A stretch of DNA of 64,000 nt from an uncultured Muribaculaceae bacterium (GTDB taxonomy: Bacteria; Bacteroidota; Bacteroidia; Bacteroidales; Muribaculaceae). Numbering within the stretch: the first letter of the stretch is position 1; each line of letters starts with the position of its first letter. A model generated the notes under the pieces. The model saw only the letters and a program-made list of their open reading frames with translations, was not told the origin of the DNA and did not search any database. The DNA lies in the NCBI GenBank assembly GCA_910583525.1, contig CAJTXL010000008.1, positions 1 through 64,000 on the forward strand, given 5' to 3'. Both the position numbers and the translations under genes were made by a program. Below are positions 34,033 through 44,420 of the stretch, piece after piece.

Positions 34033-34758
34033 TTATAACAATTTAGAAAGGATTTCGGCACACGCGGACATCGAATTAATTTCGATATCGGCTCCGGCCT
34101 CTTTCAAAGCTCCTTCGGGCAACGGGCCTGTACGAACACCGATGGTAAATATTCCGGCTCGCGAAGCGCTCATAACGCCAAGCGGCGCATTATCTATGGC
34201 AATGGCACACCAAGGCTCAGCGCAGGCCTTCGACAAGCCCATAAGGAAGGGCTCGGGGTCGGGCTTTCCGCGAAGAACGTCGTGTGCCGTCACACGCATG
34301 CCGAATGCGCCGGGATAATCCCTGTCGAGCTTTTCCAAAATCGAACTTTGCCCCGAGCCTGTGACAAGCACGCACTTGGCACCATGTGTAAGTACTGCAT
34401 CGACAGCCTCACGGGCACCAGGCATCAATGGCGGCTCGCCCATGGCTTTGAAGAACGCCGACTTGCGGCTATAAAGTCGCCGGCACGTTTCATCGTCGGC
34501 ACCTCGGCCGTATTGCCGCTCAAAAAGCAAATTGATGGTCGAAGCCCCGGTGCGTCCTTCATAGGCAAAGAATTCGTCGGCGTCGGCTAATATGCCGGCT
34601 TCGTCGCACATCATCTTCCATGCGCGGCAATGGCCGGGCATGGAGTCGTAGAGAACGCCGTCCATGTCGAAGAGCACAGCCTTAGGCCGAGTAAATGCGC
34701 GGCCGCTACGCAAAGCATAGGCTTCCAAGGCCCCGGACAAAGTCTCGCTCACGGTCAT
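34033..34758 (-). CDS. HAD superfamily phosphatase, beta-phosphoglucomutase-like
   Basis: Motif I is VLFDMDGVLYDS, with nucleophile and acid Asp. A helical cap domain follows, then motif II VLVTGSG, motif III Lys in RGKPDPEPFLMGL and motif IV AIDNAPLG, in which the usual EDS/EDA is IDNA. Substrates of this subfamily are sugar phosphates or phosphoglycolate; none can be assigned here. The first 25 residues before motif I are an extension. It overlaps the end of lon by 4 bp and is likely cotranscribed with it. Confidence 0.88.
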   Translation of the reverse strand: MTVSETLSGALEAYALRSGRAFTRPKAVLFDMDGVLYDSMPGHCRAWKMMCDEAGILADADEFFAYEGRTGASTINLLFERQYGRGADDETCRRLYSRKSAFFKAMGEPPLMPGAREAVDAVLTHGAKCVLVTGSGQSSILEKLDRDYPGAFGMRVTAHDVLRGKPDPEPFLMGLSKACAEPWCAIAIDNAPLGVMSASRAGIFTIGVRTGPLPEGALKEAGADIEINSMSACAEILSKLL

Positions 34759-37190
34759 AGTTCAATCGGGTTCGCAACCGGCTCGTCGAGGATGGCAAGA
34801 CCGATTACATCGTCGACCGTATCGACATAGTGGAAAGTCAAGCCTTCGGTATAAGGCGCAGGCATATCGTCGATATCACGTTTGTTGTCTACCGACATGG
34901 CAATATCTGTTATACCGGCGCGCTTGGCCGCAAGAATTTTCTCACGGATGCCGCCGACGGGAAGGACACGTCCGCGCAAGGTGATTTCACCCGTCATTGC
35001 AAGCTTCTGCGCAACCCTACGCTGCAAGAACGTCGAGACTATCGACGTGGCTATTGTTATTCCGGCCGATGGGCCGTCTTTGGGCACGGCACCCTCTGGG
35101 AAATGCACATGCAAGGAATAGCGCTCAAACAAGTCGGTGGCAATGCCGAGCTGTTTCGCGTGAGCCTTCACCCATTGGTAGGCGATTGTGGCAGACTCTT
35201 TCATGACATCGCCGAGCTTTCCTGTCAGCACAAGTGCCGGAGATTTCGACGGCGCGAGCGACGACTCGGCAAGAAGTATCTCGCCGCCGACTTCGGTCCA
35301 TGCAAGGCCGGTGACAACACCGGCGATGTCGTTGCCTTCGTACTTGTCGTGCTTGCACGGTGCTAGTCCCAACAGCCCATAGAGGTCTTCAGCCTCGACT
35401 GGCGACGGGAACGGCTTATCCTGCATCTTTGCCAACACAGCCTTACGGGCAATGGCTGCAAGACGTTTCTCAAGGGTACGTACACCACTCTCGGCAGTAT
35501 AGTCGCCTATAATCTTGCGCAGTGCATCGTCGCTGATTTGCATGTCTTCAGGAGCAAGTTTGTCGGCCGACAGCAAGCGCGGTATCAGATGTCGGCGCGC
35601 GATTTCCATCTTTTCTTCGAGCAGATAGCCTGAGATGTCTATTATTTCCATACGGTCGAGCAATGGCCGGGCGATAGTCGAAAGAGTGTTTGCCGTCGCA
35701 ATGAACAGCACATCCGAGAGGTCGAAATCAACATCGATGTAATTGTCGTGGAAATGGCAGTTCTGTTCGGGGTCGAGCACTTCGAGGAGAGCCGCCGCCG
35801 GGTCGCCTTTGTAGTCATTGCCGATTTTATCGATTTCATCGAGAAGCAGCACCGGGTTGTTGACACCGGCACGTTTCACCGCATCGATTATGCGCCCCGG
35901 CATGGCACCAATATATGTGCGTCGGTGCCCTCTTATCTCAGCTTCGTCGTGCAAGCCGCCGAACGATACACGCTCGTATTTACGACCCAACGCCCTTGCG
36001 ACCGATTTGCCGATTGAGGTCTTGCCCACACCCGGAGCACCGACAAGGCATAAAATTGGAGCGCGGCCCTGCGGATTGTGCAGAAGCATGGCAAGCTGCT
36101 CGACTATGCGTTCTTTGACTTTCTCAAGCCCGTAATGGTCGGCTTCGAGTATCTCGGATGCCGATTTCAACGTTGCATCAGTCTTGGTCTTCTTGCTCCA
36201 TGGCAGCGAAACAAGAGTGTCGAGATAGCTGTATAGGACAGAATAGTCGGGCGACGACGGATTGAAGCGGCGAAGTTTTTCCACCTCTTTCTCGACCAAT
36301 GCCATCACTTTCTGTGGCATACCGGCTTCACCGGCACGTTGCAGCACTTCATCAGCCTCGTCGCCATCTCCGTATAGGGTTTCACGGATAGCTTCCATCT
36401 GCTGTTGAAGAAATGCGTTTTTCTGGTTTTCTTCCATGCTGCGCTGCGCCCTCTTCATTATGTTGCGCGTCAGCGACACCCTTTCGGAGAATATGTTCAG
36501 CTCTCCAAGCAGCCCGACAGCCCTGTCGCCGAGCCTCGACTTAGCCAACAAAGCGCTTTTCACCGAAGTGTCGGTCGGTATGTTCGTGCACAGGAAGTTC
36601 ACCATGGCCACATTGTCGTCGAGCTGCTTTACTACCATCGACAAGCCTCCCGGGTCTGAGTCTTTAAGCGCTTCCAAAGCCACCGAGCGCACCTGCTCGC
36701 AAGCAAGCTTGAACTCGGGCATATCGGCAGGTTCTTCATCAGGAACGGGCTTTACCCGTGCCGTCAAAGCGGCCCATGCTACAGGCACTGCGCTTCTACC
36801 GAGTATGCGGAACTTGCCACGGGCACGGACAAGAGCCGAGTGAGTGCCGTCGGGGCGCTCGAAAATGTTGAGCACGTCGGCGACTACACCATATTTATAT
36901 AAACCTGTCGTTATGGCAGGTTTTTCTTCATCGGCGTTGATTTGACAGACTATGCCGATAGGCTCTGCATGCTCGTTTGCATGCCGGGCCATGATGAGCG
37001 ATGATTCTCTTCCAAGCTCAAAATTTATAGTGAGACCGGGAAAGAGCACCAGATTACGTGTCGGAAGTATGGGGAGAGTGCCGTAGTCAGGCTCTTTACC
37101 GAATTTAGACAAGTCTATTTCTATGCGTTGGATGCCCATGTCGAGTGTGTCACCACCGCCATTAGGCATATCGTCGTGCTTTTTATCCAT
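34755..37190 (-). CDS. lon: ATP-dependent protease Lon
   Basis: 811 residues, the usual Lon layout: N-terminal LON domain (about 38-240), a coiled linker, the AAA+ module with Walker A GAPGVGKT (384-391) and Walker B VLLLDEIDKIG, and the C-terminal protease. The catalytic Ser708 (KDGPSAG) and Lys751 (GIREKILAAKR) form the dyad. Lon degrades misfolded and regulatory proteins in the cytosol. An acidic leader precedes the LON domain, as is common in Bacteroidetes. Confidence 0.97.
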   Translation of the reverse strand: MDKKHDDMPNGGGDTLDMGIQRIEIDLSKFGKEPDYGTLPILPTRNLVLFPGLTINFELGRESSLIMARHANEHAEPIGIVCQINADEEKPAITTGLYKYGVVADVLNIFERPDGTHSALVRARGKFRILGRSAVPVAWAALTARVKPVPDEEPADMPEFKLACEQVRSVALEALKDSDPGGLSMVVKQLDDNVAMVNFLCTNIPTDTSVKSALLAKSRLGDRAVGLLGELNIFSERVSLTRNIMKRAQRSMEENQKNAFLQQQMEAIRETLYGDGDEADEVLQRAGEAGMPQKVMALVEKEVEKLRRFNPSSPDYSVLYSYLDTLVSLPWSKKTKTDATLKSASEILEADHYGLEKVKERIVEQLAMLLHNPQGRAPILCLVGAPGVGKTSIGKSVARALGRKYERVSFGGLHDEAEIRGHRRTYIGAMPGRIIDAVKRAGVNNPVLLLDEIDKIGNDYKGDPAAALLEVLDPEQNCHFHDNYIDVDFDLSDVLFIATANTLSTIARPLLDRMEIIDISGYLLEEKMEIARRHLIPRLLSADKLAPEDMQISDDALRKIIGDYTAESGVRTLEKRLAAIARKAVLAKMQDKPFPSPVEAEDLYGLLGLAPCKHDKYEGNDIAGVVTGLAWTEVGGEILLAESSLAPSKSPALVLTGKLGDVMKESATIAYQWVKAHAKQLGIATDLFERYSLHVHFPEGAVPKDGPSAGITIATSIVSTFLQRRVAQKLAMTGEITLRGRVLPVGGIREKILAAKRAGITDIAMSVDNKRDIDDMPAPYTEGLTFHYVDTVDDVIGLAILDEPVANPIEL

Positions 37191-37438
37191 GTATGTTCAG
37201 AATGTTTCTTCAATTGAGCATAACAAAATTGAGGCCAAAATTACTAAAAAAGCGCCGAATAAGCCCTACCCCGTCTTAAAATAATGTTAAATTGCCTCAC
37301 TAACGTCGTATTACTGAGCCAAAAACTTTTTTTATGTTGTGAAACATATTATCGCAGGGGCGCCTTTCAGAAATAAATTCATAAATTGCATGCCGAAAAA
37401 AATTACTTTTCACCGAAAAACTACAATACACTGATAAC

Positions 37439-39595
37439 ATGAAAATCTATCAAACCAAAGAAATCAAAAACATAGCCTTGCTCGGAAGCAAAGGCTCGGG
37501 TAAAACCACACTCGCTGAAGCTATGCTCTTCGAGTGTGGAGTTATAAAACGCCGCGGCTCCGTACTTGCCAAAAACACCGTAAGCGACTATTTCCCCGTT
37601 GAAAAAGAATATGGCTACTCGGTGTTCTCGACAGTATTCTATGCCGAATTCCTCAATAAGAAACTGAATGTGATAGACTGCCCGGGAGCCGACGACTTCG
37701 TCGGTTCTGCCATCACGGCACTCAACGTCACCGACACGGGCGTGATTGTCGTGAACGGCCAATACGGCGTCGAAGTAGGCACACAGAACATTTTCCGCAC
37801 TGCCTCATCGCTCAACAAACCCATCATATTCGCCCTCAACCAGCTCGACGGCGAAAAAGCCGACTACGACAACGTGCTCGAACAGATGCGCGACGTATTC
37901 GGCCCGAAAGTGGTGCCCGTGCAATATCCCCTCGCATGCGGACCCGGCTTCAATGCCATGATTGACGTCCTGCTGATGAAAAAATACTCATGGGGACCCG
38001 AAGGCGGCACGCCTACAATCGAAGAGATACCGGCGGAAGAAAAAGACCGTGCCATGGAATACCACCGCGCATTAGTTGAAGCCGCCGCCGAAAACGACGA
38101 GACCCTGATGGAGAAATTCTTCGAAGAAGACCATCTGACCGAAGACGAGCTACGCCTCGGCATACGTAAAGGCCTCATCGACCGCTCGATTTATCCCCTC
38201 TTCTGCGTCAGCGCCGAAAAAGACATGGGCGTTCGCCGCATGATGGAGTTCCTGGGTAACGTGGTTCCGTTCGTCGACGACATGCCGGCACCCGTCGACA
38301 CCCAAGGCGACGAAATCAAACCCGACAGCGACGGACCTCTGAGCGTATTCGTCTACAAGACCACCGTAGAACCGCACATCGGCGAAGTGAACTATTTCAA
38401 GGTTATGTCGGGCACTCTGAAAGCCGGCGCCGACCTCGAAAACATTACACGCGGCGGCAAGGAACGTCTGGCACAGTTGTTCTGCGTATGCGGACAAATC
38501 AAAACTCCCGTCGATGAAATCAAGGCAGGCGACCTCGGCGCTACAGTAAAACTAAAAGACGTGCGCACTGGCAACACCCTCAACGAAAAAGGATGTGAAA
38601 TAGCTTTCGACTTCATCAAATATCCAGCGCCCAAATATCAGCGCGCCATCAGACCCGTAACAGAAAGCGACGCCGAGAAACTCGCAGGCATACTCACCCG
38701 TATGCACGAAGAAGACCCCACATGGCAAGTCGAGCAATCCAAAGAGCTGAAACAGACCATCCTTTCGGGTCAAGGCGAGTTCCATCTCCGCACTCTAAAA
38801 TGGCGTGTCGAGAACAACGACAAACTGCCTATTGTCTTTGAAGAGCCGAAGATACCTTACCGCGAAACCATCACTCGTGCCGCACGTGCAGACTATCGCC
38901 ACAAGAAACAGTCGGGAGGCGCAGGCCAATTCGGCGAAGTGCATCTGATTGTAGAACCTTACACCGAAGGCATGCCGACACCCGACACATACCGTTTCGG
39001 CAACCAGGAGTTCAAGATGAACGTCCGCGACACCCAGGAGATACCCTTGGCATGGGGCGGCAAACTCGTTGTCTGCAACTGCATAGTAGGCGGCGCTATA
39101 GACGCCCGTTTCATACCGGCAATTGTCAAAGGTCTTATGGACCGCATGGAGCAAGGACCTCTCACAGGCAGCTATGCACGCGACGTGCGCGTATGTATCT
39201 ACGACGGTAAGATGCACCCGGTAGACTCTAACGAAATCTCGTTCCGCCTCGCCGGCCGAAACGCATTCAGCCAGGCATTCCGCGAAGCGAACCCGAAAGT
39301 ACTCGAACCCGTCTATGACGTAGAGGTATTGGTACCCGGCGACGTAATGGGCGACGTGATGAGCGACCTCCAGGGCCGTCGAGCAATCATCATGGGCATG
39401 TCGAGCGAAAACGGCTTCGAGAAACTCTCGGCACGCGTACCGCTCAAAGAAATGGCGAGCTACTCTACTTCGCTCAGCTCAATAACCGGCGGACGCTCTT
39501 CATTCACCATGAAGTTCTCGAGCTACGAACTCGTTCCGGCCGACGTACAGGAAAAACTCCTCAAAGAATACGCCGAAAAGAACACCGAAGAATAA
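37439..39595 (+). CDS. EF-G2, elongation factor G paralogue lacking the catalytic His
   Basis: It has the EF-G domain order over 718 aa. The P-loop is GSKGSGKT (16-23) instead of the AHVDAGKT type, switch I has EYGYSV where EF-G has RGITI, and switch II is DCPGADD (80-86) where EF-G has DTPGHVD. The GTPase-activating His is therefore Ala84. G4 is NQLD. In Bacteroides thetaiotaomicron the EF-G2 paralogue supports translocation without GTP hydrolysis and is needed under carbon starvation and for gut colonisation; this protein fits that group. It is alone with 248 bp upstream and its own terminator. A phage or tetracycline-resistance origin is unlikely. Confidence 0.88.
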   Translation: MKIYQTKEIKNIALLGSKGSGKTTLAEAMLFECGVIKRRGSVLAKNTVSDYFPVEKEYGYSVFSTVFYAEFLNKKLNVIDCPGADDFVGSAITALNVTDTGVIVVNGQYGVEVGTQNIFRTASSLNKPIIFALNQLDGEKADYDNVLEQMRDVFGPKVVPVQYPLACGPGFNAMIDVLLMKKYSWGPEGGTPTIEEIPAEEKDRAMEYHRALVEAAAENDETLMEKFFEEDHLTEDELRLGIRKGLIDRSIYPLFCVSAEKDMGVRRMMEFLGNVVPFVDDMPAPVDTQGDEIKPDSDGPLSVFVYKTTVEPHIGEVNYFKVMSGTLKAGADLENITRGGKERLAQLFCVCGQIKTPVDEIKAGDLGATVKLKDVRTGNTLNEKGCEIAFDFIKYPAPKYQRAIRPVTESDAEKLAGILTRMHEEDPTWQVEQSKELKQTILSGQGEFHLRTLKWRVENNDKLPIVFEEPKIPYRETITRAARADYRHKKQSGGAGQFGEVHLIVEPYTEGMPTPDTYRFGNQEFKMNVRDTQEIPLAWGGKLVVCNCIVGGAIDARFIPAIVKGLMDRMEQGPLTGSYARDVRVCIYDGKMHPVDSNEISFRLAGRNAFSQAFREANPKVLEPVYDVEVLVPGDVMGDVMSDLQGRRAIIMGMSSENGFEKLSARVPLKEMASYSTSLSSITGGRSSFTMKFSSYELVPADVQEKLLKEYAEKNTEE

Positions 39596-39617
39596 CTATT
39601 TCAAATACAACACCGAG

Positions 39618-39650
39618 CGCCACGTGGAACCCCATGTGGCGCTTTATTTT
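39618..39650 (+). terminator. Terminator of the EF-G2 gene
   Basis: A 12-bp stem with one G-T pair (AGCGCCACGTGG at 39618-39629, CCATGTGGCGCT at 39634-39645) is followed by TTATTTT. It overlaps the stop end of the convergent helicase gene. Confidence 0.8.
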
Positions 39651-42625
39651 GCCTCTACAAACAAGCCGTGATGTCTCACATGCGATATGAGCGATGAAAA
39701 AATTTCATCGGATGACAGCAGGCGCACATTGCCGACGAGTGCCATATATTCGCGTGCACGGGTCAAAGCCACGTTAAGTTTTCGGTCGACAGGCGTTCCG
39801 TCATTGTCTACGAAAACATTGTCAGTAAGGAAATCGAGCTGATAGGGCTGTTTCACCGTAAAACCATAGATTATATATTTGCGCTGACTGCCCTGAAAAC
39901 GCTCTACGGTATCGACCGTGATGGCATCAGCGCCGGTAATGCCGACTTTCACCATAGCTTGCCTGACTGCCGCTATCTGATTTCGGTATGGCACGATTAT
40001 CCCTACCGTATCGGCAGGCTCGAAGGAAGCCTCTCGCTGCCGTATATCGGCCACCATTCGGGCTATGACTTCCGCCTCCCGGTAATTCACCTTATCTGAG
40101 ACGTTTGGGACAGCAGTCTCTTCGACATCGACAAAAACGAAACGTGAACTGTCGAATACCGATTTTTTCTCGCCGCATTCAGGCAAAAGGGCAAGCTGAT
40201 GCGGCAATGGTACAGGTTCAAGGCATCCACCATAGAAATGCTCCGAAACGAATGCCGCAAGTTCGGCGTGCATGCGGCCCTGCCGCGTCAGCGTATAGCA
40301 GACTGCCGGGTCGTTGCCATAGCGCCGCAGCAAGCGCTCAAAAAGCGAACACCGGCAATCGGTCAAGCCGATTTCACGCAGAGCGACATCGTCCACACTC
40401 GACTGCTCACGTTTCTGCTTCACAACAGCCGATAGTTGCTTGTGGTCGCCAATCATGACTACCTTTTTTACCGATGGCATGCCCGAGGCGTCTGTAGCAC
40501 TAAGAATTCCGAGAAGCTGAGGCTCCACTATCTGCGAAGCCTCGTCTATGATGGTGAGGTCGAACGATTTGAGCGAAAAAATGTGCCGGTTGGCATTCAG
40601 CGACGACACCGTGGCGACCATTATCCGTGCCGACGATATGACAGCTCTTACTTGCGAAACATTTGCACAAGCGGCCACACGAGAGCCGACAAGATGGCTA
40701 CGGTATTCGGGCGACGCCGACATTTCAGGGCCTATGCGCACAAAGTCAAGCCCGTCGGCCACAAGTTTGGAGCACATCTCATCGACAGCACGGTTGGTGT
40801 AAGCCAATAAAAGAATATCGCCGTTCTCTTGGCTCAGGTGCTCTTTCAGTGTCGTCATAAGCCCGAAAGACGTTTTGCCCGTACCCGGAGGCCCGACTAT
40901 CAGAAACAGCTCTTTTGCCTGCTTGACCCTGACGGCAAGCTCATTGAATTTGCCATAGTCCCCAACCAAGCTTGCGTCACCGTCGACAAGAGGCTTGCGA
41001 CGCAACATAAGCAAATCGCGACGCTCGGCAGGTGCCGTAAGAAATGAATGCAAACCGCAGAACAGGCCTGCATATGAGGCGTCGGGCATATCGTGTTCTA
41101 CAGCCCACACATTTCCCGAGGCATTACAGAAAGGCAATGCCGACGATTGCGCAAACCGTAGCGACAAAACTATGCAATCATCTGAAAACGCCACTACAGT
41201 AGCCCTGAAAACCATAGTATGGCATACATCGGGTTCTTGTCCGTGGAAATAAGGATAGAATACCACCAAATCACCAACACGGAAATTTGCAGCATCAAGA
41301 CAAGAGCCGTTAAAACGCAACACAACCCTCTCAACCTTACCGCGATGCGACACGTCGGGTTCTACGAGGTCAAGTCCGGCAAGAATATTGCCACCGTCAG
41401 ATTTCTCGGCAAAGCTGTCGCGCCACAATGATGCGAAACCCGAAGCCGCGACGCCTTTTTCGCCCACTTTTGCCAACAGGGCTTCTTCTGACACAAACCT
41501 CAGCATGCGGTAATAGTATCTAAGGGTCAAGGCATCGTTATGGCGCATCGGCGACAGCACGGCATCCAATCCGGGTTCGACATATCGCTCCCAGAATACC
41601 GGGTTGACCTCCTGTCGGAAATCTTCCGCCTTAAGTTCTCGAAGGAATAAATCGTCACCTTTGGCAAGCCTTGTGTTGTACCACACGATTTCATTCCGCA
41701 CTTTCATTGCCTCGACAAAGGCCAGCGGCGAAAAGTCGATGGCGAGAAGCGGCTCGGCATAGCGTGAATACAGCAGGAACGCCTTTTGTGCATCGGCGTC
41801 GAACGTATCGCTGTAATTGTAACGCATGATAGCCATATACAACAACAGCTGCACATAGTGCGAACGCGTATGCTTGGGCACCGCAAAACCGTCGAAAGGC
41901 CACGCGCCTTTTCCCGATTTCTGCTCCACAAGCACACTATAGTCAAGCTGGAGAAAGTCCATGCGGCCTTGCAGTCCCAGCATTTCCGAGAAAAAGGCAG
42001 GTTCGAGCATCACATTGTCGCGCTTGAATGTGCCGACCTGCGCAGGCAGACATGAAGAGATTGCACGCGACACAGCCGCTTTCTGCCGCATGGCGTCGGC
42101 ATGGAAAGTAGCCGGGATATCGCATGCGGCAAGTTTGAGGGCATTGGCGCAAAAGAAATCTTTCACACTGTCGGCATAGCTGCGCCCCTCGCCGTCGCGG
42201 TGTATTTCTTCATCGAGAAGCTGCGACGCGAAATTTCCCAAACAGATGGCGGCACTGTTCTGCGGCGGCATCAGCGCTTTCACTATGCTCAGACGCGCAT
42301 CGGTGGCGTAGCTCTCGAAACATGAGGCCACCTGCGATACGTTTACCAGATAATCGGGTTCATAGACAAGGGCTTCGGCCATAACGGTACCATCGCCGAC
42401 CGTCCGCACACCTACAAGATTGAGCTGCGACCCGGCAGTCAGCATGGGCGGCAGGTAGCTGACTTCAAATGCTTCGAGTTTAAAATGGACATCCGATTGC
42501 AGGCTGTCATCGACATGCCCGTACACAAGGCTTCCGTCGACACGGTCGACTATAAGGCGCATGCACGATGGCGTATGGCTTACACTTTTTACGTTTATGT
42601 TCGGTTCTCCGTCAATCATTGGCAT
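39644..42625 (-). CDS. Dna2-like nuclease-helicase (superfamily 1)
   Basis: The start is set at 42625 (MPMIDGEPN); the 21 upstream residues of the open frame overlap the terminator region. A RecB/Cas4-type nuclease domain lies at about residues 80-330, with motif GRMDFLQLDYSVLVEQKSGK. The helicase domain has Walker A VGPPGTGKTSFG near residue 575, an AYTNRAVDEMC segment, DEASQIVEP as motif II and VERFQGSQR plus LNVALTRARE as motifs V-VI. The layout matches Dna2, which trims DNA flaps and resected ends. The gene stands alone, so housekeeping DNA repair is more likely than defence. Confidence 0.85.
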   Translation of the reverse strand: MPMIDGEPNINVKSVSHTPSCMRLIVDRVDGSLVYGHVDDSLQSDVHFKLEAFEVSYLPPMLTAGSQLNLVGVRTVGDGTVMAEALVYEPDYLVNVSQVASCFESYATDARLSIVKALMPPQNSAAICLGNFASQLLDEEIHRDGEGRSYADSVKDFFCANALKLAACDIPATFHADAMRQKAAVSRAISSCLPAQVGTFKRDNVMLEPAFFSEMLGLQGRMDFLQLDYSVLVEQKSGKGAWPFDGFAVPKHTRSHYVQLLLYMAIMRYNYSDTFDADAQKAFLLYSRYAEPLLAIDFSPLAFVEAMKVRNEIVWYNTRLAKGDDLFLRELKAEDFRQEVNPVFWERYVEPGLDAVLSPMRHNDALTLRYYYRMLRFVSEEALLAKVGEKGVAASGFASLWRDSFAEKSDGGNILAGLDLVEPDVSHRGKVERVVLRFNGSCLDAANFRVGDLVVFYPYFHGQEPDVCHTMVFRATVVAFSDDCIVLSLRFAQSSALPFCNASGNVWAVEHDMPDASYAGLFCGLHSFLTAPAERRDLLMLRRKPLVDGDASLVGDYGKFNELAVRVKQAKELFLIVGPPGTGKTSFGLMTTLKEHLSQENGDILLLAYTNRAVDEMCSKLVADGLDFVRIGPEMSASPEYRSHLVGSRVAACANVSQVRAVISSARIMVATVSSLNANRHIFSLKSFDLTIIDEASQIVEPQLLGILSATDASGMPSVKKVVMIGDHKQLSAVVKQKREQSSVDDVALREIGLTDCRCSLFERLLRRYGNDPAVCYTLTRQGRMHAELAAFVSEHFYGGCLEPVPLPHQLALLPECGEKKSVFDSSRFVFVDVEETAVPNVSDKVNYREAEVIARMVADIRQREASFEPADTVGIIVPYRNQIAAVRQAMVKVGITGADAITVDTVERFQGSQRKYIIYGFTVKQPYQLDFLTDNVFVDNDGTPVDRKLNVALTRAREYMALVGNVRLLSSDEIFSSLISHVRHHGLFVEAK

Positions 42626-42654
42626 GACAAAATTACGGATTCTCGTCCAAAAGA

Positions 42655-42695
42655 CAAAAAAAGCCGCGCACACTGACAAATGCAGCATGCGCGGC
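42655..42695 (-). terminator. Terminator of the beta-propeller gene
   Basis: Read on the minus strand, GCCGCGCA (complement of 42688-42695) pairs with TGCGCGGC (complement of 42663-42670) over a 17-base loop. TTTTTTTG follows. It ends the metalloprotease-SusCD operon. Confidence 0.78.
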
Positions 42696-42720
42696 CTGGA
42701 GATAGGATTAGACTGTATGA

Positions 42721-44346
42721 TTATTTCACCAGTACCTTGCTTACTTTGTCGCCCTGACGACGGATATATACGCCGGTCGAGGGTTCTGCGACGCGGATGC
42801 CCTGAAGATTGTAGTATTCCACAGGCGCGTTGGGGTCGGCAACAAGCACATCATCGACACCGGCAGCGTTGTCGGTGTAGAGGCTTACCACAACATTAGA
42901 TTCTACCACTTGGCTGAATGCGGCATAAGCGCCTTCGGCCGCAATGCCTACTGCGTCGGGCACAAGTGTCCAGTCTGCAAAGGCAGTGCCGTCGAAAGCC
43001 TGCATCTTGACAAGACCGGCAAATTCGCCGTTTTTCTTGTCGCCGTCGGTGGCATTGTAATAACCGAGAGCGTCGAAAACAATGGTGCCGTCGGCAAGCT
43101 GTGCCGAAGTCGTTATGCCGTAGTAGGTGACGGTGCCGTCGATAATGGATTTAACATTTTTCTCAGCCGAAGCCAAAGAGGCTTTGGGCGCAGAGAACAC
43201 AAAGATGTCGTAGCTGTTGGTAGCTTCGGCTTCGGGTGTGGCACCGGGCACAGAAATGCACTCATAGCCGAGGGCATGGAGTTGGTCGCCTTTCGTGTAG
43301 ACACCGGCAATGATATTGCTTCCGACAGTCGAACCATTGTTGGTGAAGTCTGCTGTGTACATTTGATTGACAGCTCCGTTCGTGGTGTCTATTTCAACAA
43401 GGGTATAAGTGCATGCCGCCAAGTCTTTTTCGAGTTTTTGGGTCTTAGCAGATGTTGAAAGGGTAACCGGGCCCACTGCAAAGAATGCGGCATAGAGTTT
43501 GCCGTCTTCAACAATGAAGTTGGCTGATTTGCTCATGGGTTGACCCATATCTTCAATTATAGCCGGTTCCACAAGACCCATACGGACAATCGGCGTCACA
43601 TCCTTGAGGTCTTCGGCATTGACAGAGAAAACGCTGCTTGCGGCAGAATCGGAATCCATGAAACCGAACAGATTGATAGAGGAACCTTCAAAGAGGTACT
43701 TTCCGTCGCTCTTACGCGTCTGGCCTGTATAGGATGCCGATGCGTACACTTTGTCGCCTACAACTTGGAGATTGTTGATACGGAAGAACACATCACCGTC
43801 TTCGGGATAATAGCCGAACGATTCATTAAGTGCCGCCAGCTTTTCGGGCACATAATATGTCGCGTAAAGCAATTTGCCGTCGGCATCATATTTGGTTATG
43901 AAAGCGGCATTCTGTTTTTGCGCCGGAGCACCGTCGATAAGCGCGCCTTCACCCGTCATCGGCTCTCCCGAAGTGGTGTTGAACACGATTTCATCGGCAA
44001 ATACGCCTGCAAGATAGATGTTGCCGTCGGCATCGGTCTCGACAGCAGTCGGGGTCACAGAGCCTGTGATAGCCACAGCCCATTTCACAGCTCCGGCGGC
44101 ATCGTATTTTGCAAGGTAGGCATTGGTGCCGAACTCATATTCGAGTTTTGTCGTGCCTATGGTTATTTCTTGGTCGTAGATGCCTGTGGCGATTACGTTT
44201 CCTTTGGCATCGACAGCCATGGGTGCACTATACGATGCACCGTCTTTAAGCGGACTGCTTATCGTGGCGTCCCACGATTTTGTCAGTTCGGCAGCCGAAG
44301 CACTGAGTGCAAGGGCGGCAGAAGCAATGAGTAAAAGTTTTTTCAT
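42721..44346 (-). CDS. Secreted SBBP-type beta-propeller protein with T9SS-like tail
   Basis: After a signal peptide (LALSASAA/E) come blades with the SBBP pattern: AVDAKGNVIATGIYDQEI, AYLAKYDAAGAVKW and ETDADGNIYLAGVF. The end of the protein (VEYYNLQGIRVAEPSTGVYI, then RRQGDKVSKVLVK) is the form of type IX secretion tail common in Prevotella-like Bacteroidales. It is the last gene of the operon after susD. It might bind peptides or cell-surface partners; no catalytic residues are recognisable. Confidence 0.75.
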   Translation of the reverse strand: MKKLLLIASAALALSASAAELTKSWDATISSPLKDGASYSAPMAVDAKGNVIATGIYDQEITIGTTKLEYEFGTNAYLAKYDAAGAVKWAVAITGSVTPTAVETDADGNIYLAGVFADEIVFNTTSGEPMTGEGALIDGAPAQKQNAAFITKYDADGKLLYATYYVPEKLAALNESFGYYPEDGDVFFRINNLQVVGDKVYASASYTGQTRKSDGKYLFEGSSINLFGFMDSDSAASSVFSVNAEDLKDVTPIVRMGLVEPAIIEDMGQPMSKSANFIVEDGKLYAAFFAVGPVTLSTSAKTQKLEKDLAACTYTLVEIDTTNGAVNQMYTADFTNNGSTVGSNIIAGVYTKGDQLHALGYECISVPGATPEAEATNSYDIFVFSAPKASLASAEKNVKSIIDGTVTYYGITTSAQLADGTIVFDALGYYNATDGDKKNGEFAGLVKMQAFDGTAFADWTLVPDAVGIAAEGAYAAFSQVVESNVVVSLYTDNAAGVDDVLVADPNAPVEYYNLQGIRVAEPSTGVYIRRQGDKVSKVLVK

Positions 44347-44390
44347 ATTAAAAATTAAAATTTGGTAATGTGCGTATGATATTCAAGACC

Positions 44391-44410
44391 GGACGCCCGG
44401 TGAGGCGTCC
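44391..44410 (-). promoter_or_regulatory. Intercistronic hairpin between susD and propeller gene
   Basis: GGACGCC (44391-44397) and GGCGTCC (44404-44410) form a perfect 7-bp stem in the 74-bp gap. There is no T run. It may tune differential expression or mRNA stability between the two genes. Confidence 0.45.
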
Positions 44411-44420
44411 TGGCTTGGGT

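Noticed and set aside
39644..42625. Dna2-like nuclease-helicase as part of a defence system
   Set aside because: No partner gene, no toxin, methylase or mobile marker beside it; it stands alone among housekeeping genes.
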